Part shown: positions 1 to 11,382 of the stretch, one piece after another
How the letters are laid out: each line of letters starts with the position of its first letter
How positions within the stretch are numbered: the stretch's first letter is position 1
Origin: an uncultured Desulfovibrionaceae bacterium
Lineage (GTDB): Bacteria; Desulfobacterota; Desulfovibrionia; Desulfovibrionales; Desulfovibrionaceae
DNA: 64,000 bases
NCBI GenBank assembly: GCA_944325195.1
Contig: CALUZB010000017.1
Span: forward strand, 52,068-116,067
Direction: 5' to 3'
Made by a program: the position numbers and the translations under genes
The notes under the pieces: generated by a model
The model's database searches: none
What the model was told of the DNA's origin: nothing
Seen by the model: only the letters and a program-made list of their open reading frames with translations

Positions 1-2134
<2,134 letters not shown>

Positions 2135-2328
2135 TAAGTTGGGGGCGCTCGTTGGTGATGCAGGTTATGCGCGCGGGCGTGACTGAAAAGGGCGCCGGCA
2201 AGCCTGTCTTGTACATTGCGGAAACAGCCGGGGGAACGGAAAGCTTATCCGCTCGGTAAGCGGTGCGGCCGGACAGGCGACAGGCTTTCCCTAAGGGACG
2301 GGGAGATAAACTTGTATAAGGAATTCGG

Positions 2329-4032
2329 ATGAAGATCACGTTATTGCAGGCGTTTTATAAGACAGGGGCAATTGACTACAACACCGATAAGCTGCTGACC
2401 TTAACCAGACAGGCGGCCCGCAAAGGTGCGGATTTGTGCATTGCGCCGGAGCTGGCCATTTGCGGCCCGATGCCGCGTGACCGCCTGCTCGGCAGTGACT
2501 TTCTGCACGCTTCCCGTGCGGCCCTGGCCCGGCTGGCCGCGGAACTGAGAGACTCCATTCCTCTGCTGCTGGGCAGTCCCATGCTCAACCCCGTGCCGGT
2601 GGGCCGCCCCGCCCACAATTGCGCGGTGCTGCTGAATAAAGGCGAGGTGCGGATCATCTCGCGCAAGGTGTTGCTTTCCAACTCCGACGTGTTCGACGAA
2701 TACCGCTATTTTGAGCCGGGCATGTCCGCGGGTGCTTTTGACCTGAACGGTTGGCGGCTGGCGGTGGTGATGGCTGAAGACACTTCCAACGACCCGTCGT
2801 TGTTCAACCGCGCTCCCAGCAGCGACGGCGACCCGGTGGCGGAATGTCTGAGCGGCGGGGCCGACGCCCTGATCTGTCTGGGAGCAGTGCCGTTTGCCGC
2901 CCACCGGATTGTGCGCCAGGAGAATATCCTGGCCGCCATTGCCGCCCGCTACCGCATTCCCACGGTGTTTGTAAACCATTGCGGGGCGGTGGACGGGAAC
3001 GTTTTCCCCGGCATGTCGTCGGTATTCGCTCATACCGGGAATATGACGGCTTTGGGCGCGTTCTTTGAGGAAGAAAGCCTGTTCATCGATATTTCCGCGC
3101 CGGATATTTCCGCGTCCAACAGCACCGCCCCGACCGGAAGCGCCCCGGCTGCTGCGTCCGTTTCTGCAGCCAGCAGCTCGCTTAAAATCCGGGAAAGCGA
3201 TCGCCTGGCCCTCACCTGGCAGGCCCTGGTTGTCGGAACCCGGCATTTTGTTCGCGATAACGGGTTTGAGCAGGCGCTTATCGGCATCTCCGGCGGGCTC
3301 GACTCCGCCCTGACCGCGGCAGTAGCCAAAGCCGCGCTGGGAGCGCAAAACGTGCGCGGCGTGTTCATGCCCTCACCCTACACCAGCGCCCAAAGTCGGG
3401 AGGATGCGGTTGAGCTGTGCGCGAATTTGGGCATTGAGCTGATGTGCGTGCCCATTGACGCCCTGTTGGCGGCGTTTGAGGCGGCGCTGCCCGCTGAGCT
3501 CGCCCCCCCGGGCGTGCCCCGGGAAAATATCCAGGCCAGAATTCGGGCCGATATCCTCATGGCTCTGGCCAACAAACACCGGGCCCTGCTTTTGAACACC
3601 AGCAACAAGTCTGAACTGGCCGTGGGTTACGGCACGCTTTACGGCGATATGGCCGGGGCCGTGGCTGTGCTGGGCGATCTGTATAAAACCGGGGTGTTCG
3701 AGCTGGCCGCCTGGTATAACCGCAAGCAGGGTAAAGGCCTTATCCCCCCCCGCATAATCGCCAGAGAGCCCAGCGCCGAGCTGAAGGAAAATCAGAGGGA
3801 TACGGACAGTCTGCCGCCCTATGCGGTGCTGGATCAGATCCTGGAAGCCTATATTGAAAATAACATACCGGAAAAGAACATTGTTGTGCCCACTGCCGAC
3901 ACAGGCCTGATTGCCGCGGTTATCGGCATGCTCAAGGCGGCGGAGTTCAAGCGCGCCCAAGCCGCCCCGGTAATCCGATTGAGCGTGCGCGGGTTCGGCC
4001 CCGGCTGGCGGATGCCCATTTCCCACTGCTAG
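2329..4032 (+). CDS. nadE: NAD+ synthase, two-domain form with altered glutaminase site
   Basis: Last step of NAD+ synthesis, amidating NaAD. 567 aa, laid out like glutamine-dependent enzymes: nitrilase-fold amidase (about 1-265), an Ala/Ser-rich linker, then the ATP pyrophosphatase domain with SGGLDS at 321-326. In the amidase domain the Glu (E41, APELAICG) and Lys (K113, ISRKVLL) of the triad are present, but the cysteine normally found in the ICEDIW-type motif is Ala149 (VMAEDTSND; codon GCT at 2773). The domain therefore looks unable to hydrolyse glutamine by the usual route, and the protein may use free ammonia or another subunit. AAGGA precedes ATG 2329. The 194-bp gap upstream holds nothing I can name. 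Confidence 0.93.
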   Translation: MKITLLQAFYKTGAIDYNTDKLLTLTRQAARKGADLCIAPELAICGPMPRDRLLGSDFLHASRAALARLAAELRDSIPLLLGSPMLNPVPVGRPAHNCAVLLNKGEVRIISRKVLLSNSDVFDEYRYFEPGMSAGAFDLNGWRLAVVMAEDTSNDPSLFNRAPSSDGDPVAECLSGGADALICLGAVPFAAHRIVRQENILAAIAARYRIPTVFVNHCGAVDGNVFPGMSSVFAHTGNMTALGAFFEEESLFIDISAPDISASNSTAPTGSAPAAASVSAASSSLKIRESDRLALTWQALVVGTRHFVRDNGFEQALIGISGGLDSALTAAVAKAALGAQNVRGVFMPSPYTSAQSREDAVELCANLGIELMCVPIDALLAAFEAALPAELAPPGVPRENIQARIRADILMALANKHRALLLNTSNKSELAVGYGTLYGDMAGAVAVLGDLYKTGVFELAAWYNRKQGKGLIPPRIIAREPSAELKENQRDTDSLPPYAVLDQILEAYIENNIPEKNIVVPTADTGLIAAVIGMLKAAEFKRAQAAPVIRLSVRGFGPGWRMPISHC

Positions 4033-4444
4033 CGCAGCGCCGGGCGGCAGAACCGGGCCGTAAAGCTGCTTCCGGGGGAAGGGGCCGACAAGTGGGTTCA
4101 ACAGTAACCTTGTCCGGGAGTTGGGCGTAAAGCTCTTTCGGAGGAAGGAGACGTTCGGCAAGGCCGCCCCCCAAGGCCGGGCATGTGGTGCAGACCTTGG
4201 CGCGGTTGCTTGCAGCCCGAGCTTGCGGAGAGACTGACCGGTCAGAGCCGCCTGAGTTTGAAGATGATCGGCTTCGGCGGTTGCCCAGACGGATACCCGC
4301 GCCAAAAGCGTGAAAAAGTGCGGCTTTCCCGCGAAAGATGACGGCGGCTTGAAAGCCTGTAGTTTCAAGTGAAAGGCTCTGAAGGGCAAGCTCAGCGCGG
4401 CTGTGCGCCGGTTCCGGCCGATGTCGGCTATTCCGCTGTTCATT

Positions 4445-4476
4445 TTCCTTCCTTCCTTCCTTCCTTCCTTCCTTCC
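4445..4476 (+). repeat. Simple sequence repeat (TTCC)8
   Basis: Eight perfect tandem copies of TTCC. Tracts of this kind change length by slipped-strand mispairing and in several pathogens switch genes on and off. Here the tract lies about 220 bp before the promoter-like TTGACA of the downstream NTPase gene and not inside a recognisable gene, so any effect would be on transcription or none. Confidence 0.9.
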
Positions 4477-4698
4477 TTTGTGGGCTGAGACCGCGGCCTT
4501 CAGGCCGAAGTTAAGATCCACAGAGGCCCACCCGCGCCGCTTGGGCGGGTTATCCGCCGGTGCGGCAAGCGGGGGGGATACAAACCTCGCCCAAGCACAA
4601 GGCGCAAGCTCCTTCCCCGGGCTTTGCTTGCGTGTTGCTTCCCCCGGCCGGGCGTTTCAAAACAGGCTATCTATCTATCTTATGTTTGATTGATTTAT

Positions 4699-4727
4699 TT
4701 GACAAGACTAAACGCTATGTATTATCC
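4699..4727 (+). promoter_or_regulatory. Probable sigma70 promoter of the KAP NTPase gene
   Basis: TTGACA at 4699-4704 is followed after 17 bases by TTATCC (or after 15 bases by TATTAT) in an AT-rich stretch, about 155 bases before the chosen start codon. Seen by eye only; the -10 assignment is uncertain. Confidence 0.45.
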
Positions 4728-4879
4728 TATATTAAATGGTGCATTTCAACCTCAGAGCAACCCGGGCAGGGTAAGCGCGGACGGGGTTATTCCATTGTGA
4801 AGCGCTGAAAGCGATGAGTTCAGGCGTGAAGCGCCCGGAAGTTGAAACGCCATACAATTTAAACGAAATCGAGGTGATT

Positions 4880-6724
4880 ATGCCTGTTGCTATATCCAAA
4901 TCTCAGCCCAACAGCCTGAAAATGGCTCTGTTAAACGATTACTTAAGTATGCCCCGGCTTCCGTTCGCCGTGCTGGTCAGAGGCAAGTGGGGAGCGGGCA
5001 AAACCTGGTTTGTCAAACAGTTCATGAAGTCTTATCCGGAATATGACTACTGCTATATCAGCTTATTCGGCCTGACTGAAATTGAACAGATCAACAAATC
5101 CATGCTGGCTCTGGACATCTGTCCGGCCTTGCTGGCTGTGCCGGCCGTGCCCGCCCCCTGTGCGGACGCGGCAACCCCGGCGGATATGACGGGGGAGAGC
5201 GCCCCGGTCGGGATAAGCGCCGGGAGCGTCGGCGGATGTGGGCTGAGCGCCGCCCGGATAACGGCGGCGGCAGAGGGAGAAAGCATTTGGGAGCTGGCCG
5301 CCAACGAGAATATGGTCTTTATCTTTGACGATTTTGAGCGCAACTCCATTGGCGAGCATATTCTCATGGGCTTTATCAACAACTTTGTGGAGAACAGTAA
5401 GGCCAAGGTGGTGATTGTGTGCAATGAAGAGCGGGTGCGCAGCGACTGGTACGCATTGTATCGGGAAAAAGTGATTGGCGGGGCGATTACCGTGGAGGCC
5501 GACCCGGAAAACGCCCTGAGCAGCGCCATTGCGCACATTTGCATGGGGGATTGCGCTCCTGTGGCCGACATTCTGGACGGGCTGCAGCCGGAACTCCTGA
5601 GCATTTTTCGGGAAGCGGGCGTGCGGAACCTGCGCCTGCTGTCCCGCCTGGTGCTGGACTCCTGTCGGCTTTACCGCGCGTTCACCCCGGAAATGCGCCG
5701 CGACAGTGCCTTTCTCCGGCTGGCCCTCACGCATCTGGCCGCCTATTCTCCGGCTGTTTACGCCCATAATGATGACCCGAGAACCTATCCCGCCTTTGTG
5801 CACGACTTTTTCGCCGATCTGCAGCCGTTGTGCGCGGTACACCCTTGGCTGAAGCCCGTTCCGCCGGGCGGGCGGGAGTTCTGGACAGAGTTCTTTACCA
5901 GCGGGCTGATCAACCGCGATCTGGAGCAGTTCCACCACTATCTGAAAAAAGGCGAAGCCGCCGAGCCGCCGTTGCGCTTGTGGGCATATACGGAAATGGA
6001 GGATCTCGAATTCAAGCAGACAGTGAGCCGGTTGCTGGAAGATCTGAAAGAGCAGCGCTACCAAAGCCCCGGCCTGCTGCTGCATGCATTCAGCGACCTG
6101 CTTTTTCTGGCTGCTCACGGGCTGATTGAGATGCGGGTGAAAGACGTGCTGGCCTACGCCAAAAAGTATTTAAGCGCGTTTCAGTTCCCCCGGCACAGCC
6201 GCTACGACGGCCAGGACAGCGATTGCAGATTTGAGGACGATTGCTCGCACGGCATGATTTTTCTGGCTTGGGACATGCCGGAGCTGGAAACGATCAAGGA
6301 ACTGGTCAAGGAGAAACTCACCGGCGCGGACCACGCCTTGGCGGTTGACTCGCTGCTCGCCCTGGTGCGGGATTTAGAGAAGCACCCTGAGGAGTGTCGG
6401 CACGATAAGATCCGGGAGCTGGCCGCCGGTGAAGAGTTATTGCTGTTTGAGGCAGTGGAGCCCATGCGCATTGTTGAGCTGATTGACCAGGTTCCGGCCG
6501 GGCAGCGGCATCTGCTGTTCAATCAGGTGCTGCACAATTACACCAGGCAGCAGAGCGAGGCGCAGCTCGATGCTGAAAACAGTCGATTGCTGAACAACTG
6601 GATCAACGGTTTTGAGTCCGGCCTGAAGGGGCTTTGCAACAATAAGGAATTGAGCCCCTTGCGCTGTGAAATTTACGATGAAATGGCCGCTACGGCCGGA
6701 AGGTTCAAGTCCGGCGGCAAATAG
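4880..6724 (+). CDS. KAP-type P-loop NTPase
   Basis: 614 aa. Walker A GKWGAGKT (35-42) and Walker B VFIFDDFE (about 145-152) sit in an N-terminal ATPase domain resembling the KAP/STAND-related P-loop families; an Ala/Pro-rich insert (about 77-125) separates them. The remaining 400 residues are alpha-helical without a motif I know. No membrane segment or signal peptide is seen, unlike many KAP ATPases. ATG 4880 has GAGG five bases upstream; an in-frame ATG at 4814 has no ribosome site and would add 22 residues. KAP-like NTPases are frequent in phage-defence loci, but no partner gene is adjacent here, so the role is unknown. It is convergent with the xpaC-like gene. Confidence 0.6.
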   Translation: MPVAISKSQPNSLKMALLNDYLSMPRLPFAVLVRGKWGAGKTWFVKQFMKSYPEYDYCYISLFGLTEIEQINKSMLALDICPALLAVPAVPAPCADAATPADMTGESAPVGISAGSVGGCGLSAARITAAAEGESIWELAANENMVFIFDDFERNSIGEHILMGFINNFVENSKAKVVIVCNEERVRSDWYALYREKVIGGAITVEADPENALSSAIAHICMGDCAPVADILDGLQPELLSIFREAGVRNLRLLSRLVLDSCRLYRAFTPEMRRDSAFLRLALTHLAAYSPAVYAHNDDPRTYPAFVHDFFADLQPLCAVHPWLKPVPPGGREFWTEFFTSGLINRDLEQFHHYLKKGEAAEPPLRLWAYTEMEDLEFKQTVSRLLEDLKEQRYQSPGLLLHAFSDLLFLAAHGLIEMRVKDVLAYAKKYLSAFQFPRHSRYDGQDSDCRFEDDCSHGMIFLAWDMPELETIKELVKEKLTGADHALAVDSLLALVRDLEKHPEECRHDKIRELAAGEELLLFEAVEPMRIVELIDQVPAGQRHLLFNQVLHNYTRQQSEAQLDAENSRLLNNWINGFESGLKGLCNNKELSPLRCEIYDEMAATAGRFKSGGK

Positions 6725-6828
6725 CGGTTGCAAGGCAAAGGTGGGCGCAAGGCGTTTTAAGCTGAAGCGGGTGTGACGCCTTTGCGGAAAGCGGGCGGGC
6801 GCCGGGCAAATCAATAGGGGCGATCTAC

Positions 6829-8169
6829 TTAATGGCCGCCCATTTTCAATAAAGAGTCCAGCACCCCCAATTCCGCATTCAGGTTGATCACGTCCGCCTG
6901 AAGCAAATGGGCGTGTTCGGCGGCAAAGGCCGTTTCCAGACGGGCCAGCAGCTCCCGGCTGCGTTCAATTTGTCGGCGCACTGCTTCTGCGCCGACGCGG
7001 TTGCGCCGCAGTCGGATAATCTCGTCGCTCACCCGATGAGTGGCGCTCAGATAGCGGTTCAGAAATTGCACGACTGAATGTTCGGTTTGGGGCTTTTCGC
7101 TCACCATATCCAGAAGGTTGCGGGCCGAGCGGCAAATCGTTTCCGTAGATGCCTGCAGTTCCTTGGGCAGCAGATGAATTTTGTTCAGCAAATTGTCAAT
7201 GCTGTTCTGTTGAGTCTGCACTGCTTCAGACAGCCCGGCGTTGTCCGGCTTGAGAGGGGTTTCCGGTTTTGCCGCGTCCGGCCTTGGAGCGGCGGAGTCC
7301 GGTTTTGCAGGGTGGTGCGCTAAATAGAAACGCAGGCTGTTGCTGCTGCGCAACACGGCGTTATGGGCCTGTCCCGCTTCTATGTCCCAGAGGTTCGGTT
7401 CACGGCGGGCAGCCAGAGCGCTGATGCGTTGTGAGGTCTGTTCAAAGTAGTTGATATTTTCCTGCATCTGCCGGTCAAAATCGGGTCGGGCCTGCAGATA
7501 TTGGCGCGACTCGCCAAGCAGCACCAGGGCCTGCTGATGCAGCGGGGTGGGCAGTTGCTTGGAGTTGAGCCCGGCTTCCAGACGTTCGATGCTTGCGGTG
7601 AGCTTGCGGATATAGCGGGGGTGCAGCATGGTCTGCTGCAGTATCCGCTGGAGCACCCGGCCGCCCAGCCCCACTCCCGCGAACGAGGCGGCGCCAAGCA
7701 GCAGCCGTCCGGGCATGGCCTCATATGAGAGGCCGTGGCCGCTGAGCAGGGCCAGACCGGAGATGAAAATAAAGGGCAAAGCCACCCAGCCTGTGCCCAT
7801 ACGGCCCTTGGTAAGCAGGGCCCTTTGCATGAAGGTCTGGACGCCGCCGGCCAGCAGGGCCCCGTGCAGCGGTGCGCCGAGCAGGGCGATGAGTATGGCT
7901 TGCAGAAAGCCCAGGCCGGAGGGCAGAAAACAGTCAATGTTTTTAAACGCGCCGCTTGGGAACAGACAGATCAGGCCGAGGTAGGCGCTGAACACGGCCG
8001 TGAACGTGCCTGATGCGTGGGCCGCGGCCGGTTCGCCCACCAGCGCCAGGGCAATGGCGGCGAAGAAGGCCAGGGTGTGGGTAAGGGCGCGGGCGCCGAA
8101 GGCTCTCAGGCCGTTATCCAGCCGTTCGCCCAAGCCGGGCGGGTGATTATGCGGGTATGGCGTGCTCAT
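6829..8169 (-). CDS. XpaC-like membrane protein
   Basis: 446 aa: several hydrophobic helices between about residues 30 and 165 (for example the segment ending LVGEPAAAHA, then LGLICLFPSGAF, ILIALLGAPLHG, ALPFIFISGLALL), followed by a long helical, partly coiled-coil cytoplasmic region. Its start overlaps the stop of telA by four bases, so the two are translationally coupled. The arrangement matches the XpaC (5-bromo-4-chloroindolyl phosphate hydrolysis)/TelA pairs seen in many bacteria, whose function is uncertain. Assignment rests on topology and neighbour more than on a motif. Confidence 0.55.
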   Translation of the reverse strand: MSTPYPHNHPPGLGERLDNGLRAFGARALTHTLAFFAAIALALVGEPAAAHASGTFTAVFSAYLGLICLFPSGAFKNIDCFLPSGLGFLQAILIALLGAPLHGALLAGGVQTFMQRALLTKGRMGTGWVALPFIFISGLALLSGHGLSYEAMPGRLLLGAASFAGVGLGGRVLQRILQQTMLHPRYIRKLTASIERLEAGLNSKQLPTPLHQQALVLLGESRQYLQARPDFDRQMQENINYFEQTSQRISALAARREPNLWDIEAGQAHNAVLRSSNSLRFYLAHHPAKPDSAAPRPDAAKPETPLKPDNAGLSEAVQTQQNSIDNLLNKIHLLPKELQASTETICRSARNLLDMVSEKPQTEHSVVQFLNRYLSATHRVSDEIIRLRRNRVGAEAVRRQIERSRELLARLETAFAAEHAHLLQADVINLNAELGVLDSLLKMGGH

Positions 8170-9404
8170 TCACTTGGATTACTGGTGTTGGCGGTTTGAG
8201 GTTTGACAGTCCGGGAATTGCCGTTGCCGGGAGTGTCGGGCGTGCCGGAGATTAAACTGCCGCCGCCGGACGCGCCGCTGTTTACCGCAACCGGGTTTGC
8301 CGCCTCACCCCGGGCACCGGCAATGGCGTCTTTCGTCTGAGTTTGGGCCAGGGCGGTGAGCTTGGCTTTCAAATCCTGCTCCATGGCGGCCAGTTCCTGT
8401 TCTGCCTGACGGCGCTGATTTCTGCCCTCTTGGGCAATGCGCAGAGTTTCTTCCACGGTACTGATCAGCTTGCCGTGCGTTTCGTGCAGGGTATCCATAT
8501 CCACAATCGAGCGCTCAACCTGTCGGGCAGTTTCAACTGTGGCCTGCTGCAACATTTCGGCATTGCTTTTCAGCAGGGCGTTGGTGGTGTCGGCCACATT
8601 CTGCTGCAACTGCACCGCGCCTTTCTGGGCCTGCAGCGACAGGGCCAGCACCATCTGGCTTTTCCAGATCGGAATGGTGGTGAGAATGCTGGTCTGAATC
8701 TTTTCCGCCAGGGTCTGATCGTTGCTTTGGATCAGCCGGATCTGGGGGGCGGTTTGCAGGGCAATGCTGCGGGAAATCTGCAAATCGTGCAGCCGCCGCT
8801 CGAACCGGTTGATCTGGTCGGAGAAATCGCGCACCCGTTGGGCGGCCATACTGTCGGTTGAGCTTTCCGCCGCCTGCATCAGGGCGGGCAGTTCCGTTTC
8901 CCGGGCCCGGTTCAGGCGCAGTTGCCCGGCCTCCAGATAAAGGGCCAGCTCATTGTGAAAATCGCGGTTCAGGTCATACAGTTGTTCCAGCACTTCAATA
9001 TCGCGCAGCAGGCTGGTCATGGCGTCTTCCAGTTTCAGGGCAATGGCGTCCACCTGACCGGCCAGGGTGTTGAATTTAACCACCGAACGCGCGCGTTTGT
9101 TGAACAGGGAGCCGATCAGGGGGATTTTCGCAAGCGGACTTGGCTTTTCGTCCACAATGGAGCGGGGATCGAAATCCTTCACCTCATCCAGCAACTCGCC
9201 GAGACTTTCGCCGATGTGCCCGGAGTCTTTCGCCCGTACCTGCTCCAGCATGGTATCGGCAAAGCGGGAGATGTTGCGCATGGCTTCGGCGCCGTAGGTG
9301 GTGGAGAGTGCGGGGTCGTTCAATTGAATTTCCGCAGCCAGATTTTCCGCCAGGGCGTTTGTTTCCGGTGTGGTTCGGCTGTTGATGATCTCGTTGTTCT
9401 GCAT
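8166..9404 (-). CDS. telA: TelA-family toxic anion resistance protein
   Basis: 412 aa, cytoplasmic, almost entirely helical. Segments such as SVVKFNTLAGQVDAI, LYDLNRDFHNELALYLEAG, IRLIQSNDQTLAEKIQ and TTIPIWKSQMVLALSLQ are typical of the TelA family (named for tellurite resistance; biochemical role unsettled, often linked to envelope stress). The frame is open upstream to 9557, but the first homologous residues follow ATG 9404. It forms a two-gene unit with the XpaC-like gene. Confidence 0.88.
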   Translation of the reverse strand: MQNNEIINSRTTPETNALAENLAAEIQLNDPALSTTYGAEAMRNISRFADTMLEQVRAKDSGHIGESLGELLDEVKDFDPRSIVDEKPSPLAKIPLIGSLFNKRARSVVKFNTLAGQVDAIALKLEDAMTSLLRDIEVLEQLYDLNRDFHNELALYLEAGQLRLNRARETELPALMQAAESSTDSMAAQRVRDFSDQINRFERRLHDLQISRSIALQTAPQIRLIQSNDQTLAEKIQTSILTTIPIWKSQMVLALSLQAQKGAVQLQQNVADTTNALLKSNAEMLQQATVETARQVERSIVDMDTLHETHGKLISTVEETLRIAQEGRNQRRQAEQELAAMEQDLKAKLTALAQTQTKDAIAGARGEAANPVAVNSGASGGGSLISGTPDTPGNGNSRTVKPQTANTSNPSE

Positions 9405-9571
9405 ACGGTTCTCAGGTGGTTGGCGGAGCGTTGATAATTGAGAACGCTCTTGGTTTAAGCTAAGACAATTGCGATATTTTTGAGTATAACAAGGCCGGAA
9501 TGAATTTGCAAGCGGGCCGGGCCCGGCCCGCTTCCGATTATCGAACCACAACCGCAATCATGGAGGGGCTT

Positions 9572-10126
9572 ATGCTTGAACGGGCTGAAGCTTTGAAGTT
9601 ACTGGAAAGTGAAAATATGGAACCGAATCTGTTGCAGCATTCGCTGGCGGCGGAAGCGGTCATGCGCGGTCTGGCCGCGCATTTTGAACTGTCGGAGCCG
9701 GAAGTGGAGTTGTGGGCTCTGACCGGTTTGCTGCACGACGTGGACTATCCCCGCACCAAAGACCAACCGGCCCGGCACGGTTTGGAGGCTGAACGGGTTT
9801 TGGCGGGAAAGTTGCCGGACGAAGCAATTTACGCCATCAAAGCCCACAATGGCGAGTGCACCGGGGTGGAGCCGAAAAGCCGGTTTGACTTTGCCTTGCG
9901 TTGCGGGGAAACCGTAACCGGCCTGATCAGCGCCGCGGCCCTGGTGCGTCCGGACGGGCTGGCGGGCATGGAGCCCAAGAGCCTGAAGAAGAAAATGAAG
10001 GACAAGGCCTTTGCCGCGAGCGTGAACCGGGAGATAATCCGGGAATGCGGAAAAATCGGCCTGGAGTTGGACGAGTTTTTACAGATTGCGATAAAGGCCA
10101 TGAGCGCCATGCCTGCTCAGGCCTGA
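9572..10126 (+). CDS. HD-domain (HDIG-type) metal-dependent phosphohydrolase
   Basis: 184 aa. Contains the HD signature LLHDVDYPRTKDQPARHG with upstream QHSLAAEAVMRGLA, typical of the HDIG family of small predicted metal-dependent phosphohydrolases (substrate unknown). ATG 9572 is chosen because GGAGGGG lies five bases upstream; earlier in-frame starts lack a site. Divergent from telA and convergent with the MFS gene, overlapping its end by ten bases. Confidence 0.8.
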   Translation: MLERAEALKLLESENMEPNLLQHSLAAEAVMRGLAAHFELSEPEVELWALTGLLHDVDYPRTKDQPARHGLEAERVLAGKLPDEAIYAIKAHNGECTGVEPKSRFDFALRCGETVTGLISAAALVRPDGLAGMEPKSLKKKMKDKAFAASVNREIIRECGKIGLELDEFLQIAIKAMSAMPAQA

Positions 10127-11382
10127 TTGGGGGTAGTGCGGGCGCGGCTTGCCCGCCACCGCATTTTATCGACCAGCATGCAGAGGCTGCAGAGCAGAAT
10201 ACTCAGGCCCGCGGCCACAAACACGCCCCGATAGCCGAACCCGGCCTGAATGACCAGGCCCCCGAACATCGGGCCGAAAATGCCGCTGGCATCAAAGGTG
10301 GACATCATCACGTTGGAGTTTATGGAATGAGTGCCGGGCGCCGAGCGGTCGTAAATCACCGCGGCCAGCAGCGGGTAAAGCACGCTCAGGCCCAGCCCGT
10401 AAAGCGCGGTGAACGCCACAAACGCCCAGCCCGGCCCCCAGGCCAGCCCAAGCAGGGCCAGGGCCAGAACCACACAGCAGATGCTTGTGGCCTGATAGCG
10501 GGGCAGGGTGTTCAGGCGGCGGCCGCCCAGCACTCTTACCACAATCATCACCAGGGTATAGGTGGAGAAAAACAGGGCGGGCGGCAGGCCGTTGAGCGTG
10601 CAGAGCCCTTTGATGAAGGAAATGACCATCATGGTCACAATTCCGAAAATCAGGCAGGCCAGATAGACGAACAGCAGGCCGGAATGGCTCACCGCGTGCC
10701 GCAGAGCGCGTCCGGACAGGCTGTTTTCGTTTTGTTGCGGGGTGGGGTCAGAAGCTTTCAGGCGCGGCGACAGGGGAATGAGCATGAGCAGGGCGGGCAG
10801 GCCCAGGGCCGCGGTTGCCGCAAACAGGCGGGGTTCGTTGCCGAGCAGGGGCAGAATGTATTCCGACAAAGCCGGAACAACGGCGTAGGGCAGCAGCGAG
10901 GTCAGGGAAAACAGGGCAAAGCCGTGCGCGCTCTGGCCTTTGGGAATGCAGCTTACCAGCACCGCCACCACGCAACTGGAGTAAAAGGCCAGGGCAATGC
11001 CCTGAATGAGGCGCAGGGCCAGAATGAATTCAATGGGGTGGGTAGGGCTGGTGAACAGATAACCCAACATAACCAGGCTGGAAACAGTTATGGAAACAGC
11101 CAGGGTCCACAGTTTACCGCGCCCGAACAGCAGAAAGCTGGCCAGGGGCCTGAAGATCAGGATCATGGCGAAAAGGGCGGAAATTAAAGCGCCGCGCCAG
11201 TTGGGGCTGATATGAACCGCTTCCAGCCACTGCTCGAAACAATAGAACACGGCAATGCCGATGTTGGAGCACATGGCCATGCAGAAAAGCAGGATGAAAT
11301 CGCGGCTGAACAGTTTGCGGGGCGGTTCAGACGGCTTTAATCTTTGGGTTGCTTCACCGGGAGTTGAGTTGTCGCAAAGCAT
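10117..11382 (-). CDS. MFS transporter
   Basis: 421 aa with about twelve hydrophobic helices and a central charged loop (around ASDPTPQQNENS), the normal layout of a major facilitator superfamily permease. The substrate cannot be told. ATG 11382 is preceded by CGGAGGAC, which decides the start over the upstream in-frame codons. Its 3' end overlaps the HD-domain gene tail-to-tail. Confidence 0.85.
   Translation of the reverse strand: MLCDNSTPGEATQRLKPSEPPRKLFSRDFILLFCMAMCSNIGIAVFYCFEQWLEAVHISPNWRGALISALFAMILIFRPLASFLLFGRGKLWTLAVSITVSSLVMLGYLFTSPTHPIEFILALRLIQGIALAFYSSCVVAVLVSCIPKGQSAHGFALFSLTSLLPYAVVPALSEYILPLLGNEPRLFAATAALGLPALLMLIPLSPRLKASDPTPQQNENSLSGRALRHAVSHSGLLFVYLACLIFGIVTMMVISFIKGLCTLNGLPPALFFSTYTLVMIVVRVLGGRRLNTLPRYQATSICCVVLALALLGLAWGPGWAFVAFTALYGLGLSVLYPLLAAVIYDRSAPGTHSINSNVMMSTFDASGIFGPMFGGLVIQAGFGYRGVFVAAGLSILLCSLCMLVDKMRWRASRARTTPNQA

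Larger units (their letters stand above)
4033..4879. other. Long intergenic region with tetranucleotide repeats and a promoter
   Basis: No convincing gene lies between nadE and the KAP NTPase; the open frames here are unlike known proteins and include the repeat translated as low-complexity peptide. The region contains eight TTCC units (4445-4476), three CTAT units (about 4670-4683), a CGGCC-TTCA-GGCCG hairpin near 4495 that belongs to a dispersed repeat also found near 11.73 kb, and a sigma70-like -35 box TTGACA at 4699 with TTATCC 17 bases later. The last 200 bp are clearly AT-richer than the flanks. Confidence 0.5.

Noticed and set aside
2401..3348. Minus-strand 315-codon frame inside nadE
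   Set aside because: Antisense shadow with Gly/Arg/His-rich composition.
3373..4521. 382-codon minus-strand open frame across nadE and the TTCC repeat
   Set aside because: It is mostly antisense to the nadE synthase domain and its N-terminus is the translated tetranucleotide repeat; no family resemblance.
9901..11187. Long plus-strand open frame (428 codons) opposite the MFS gene
   Set aside because: Gln/Gly/His-rich shadow of a high-GC gene; the minus strand has clear transmembrane helices and a ribosome site.
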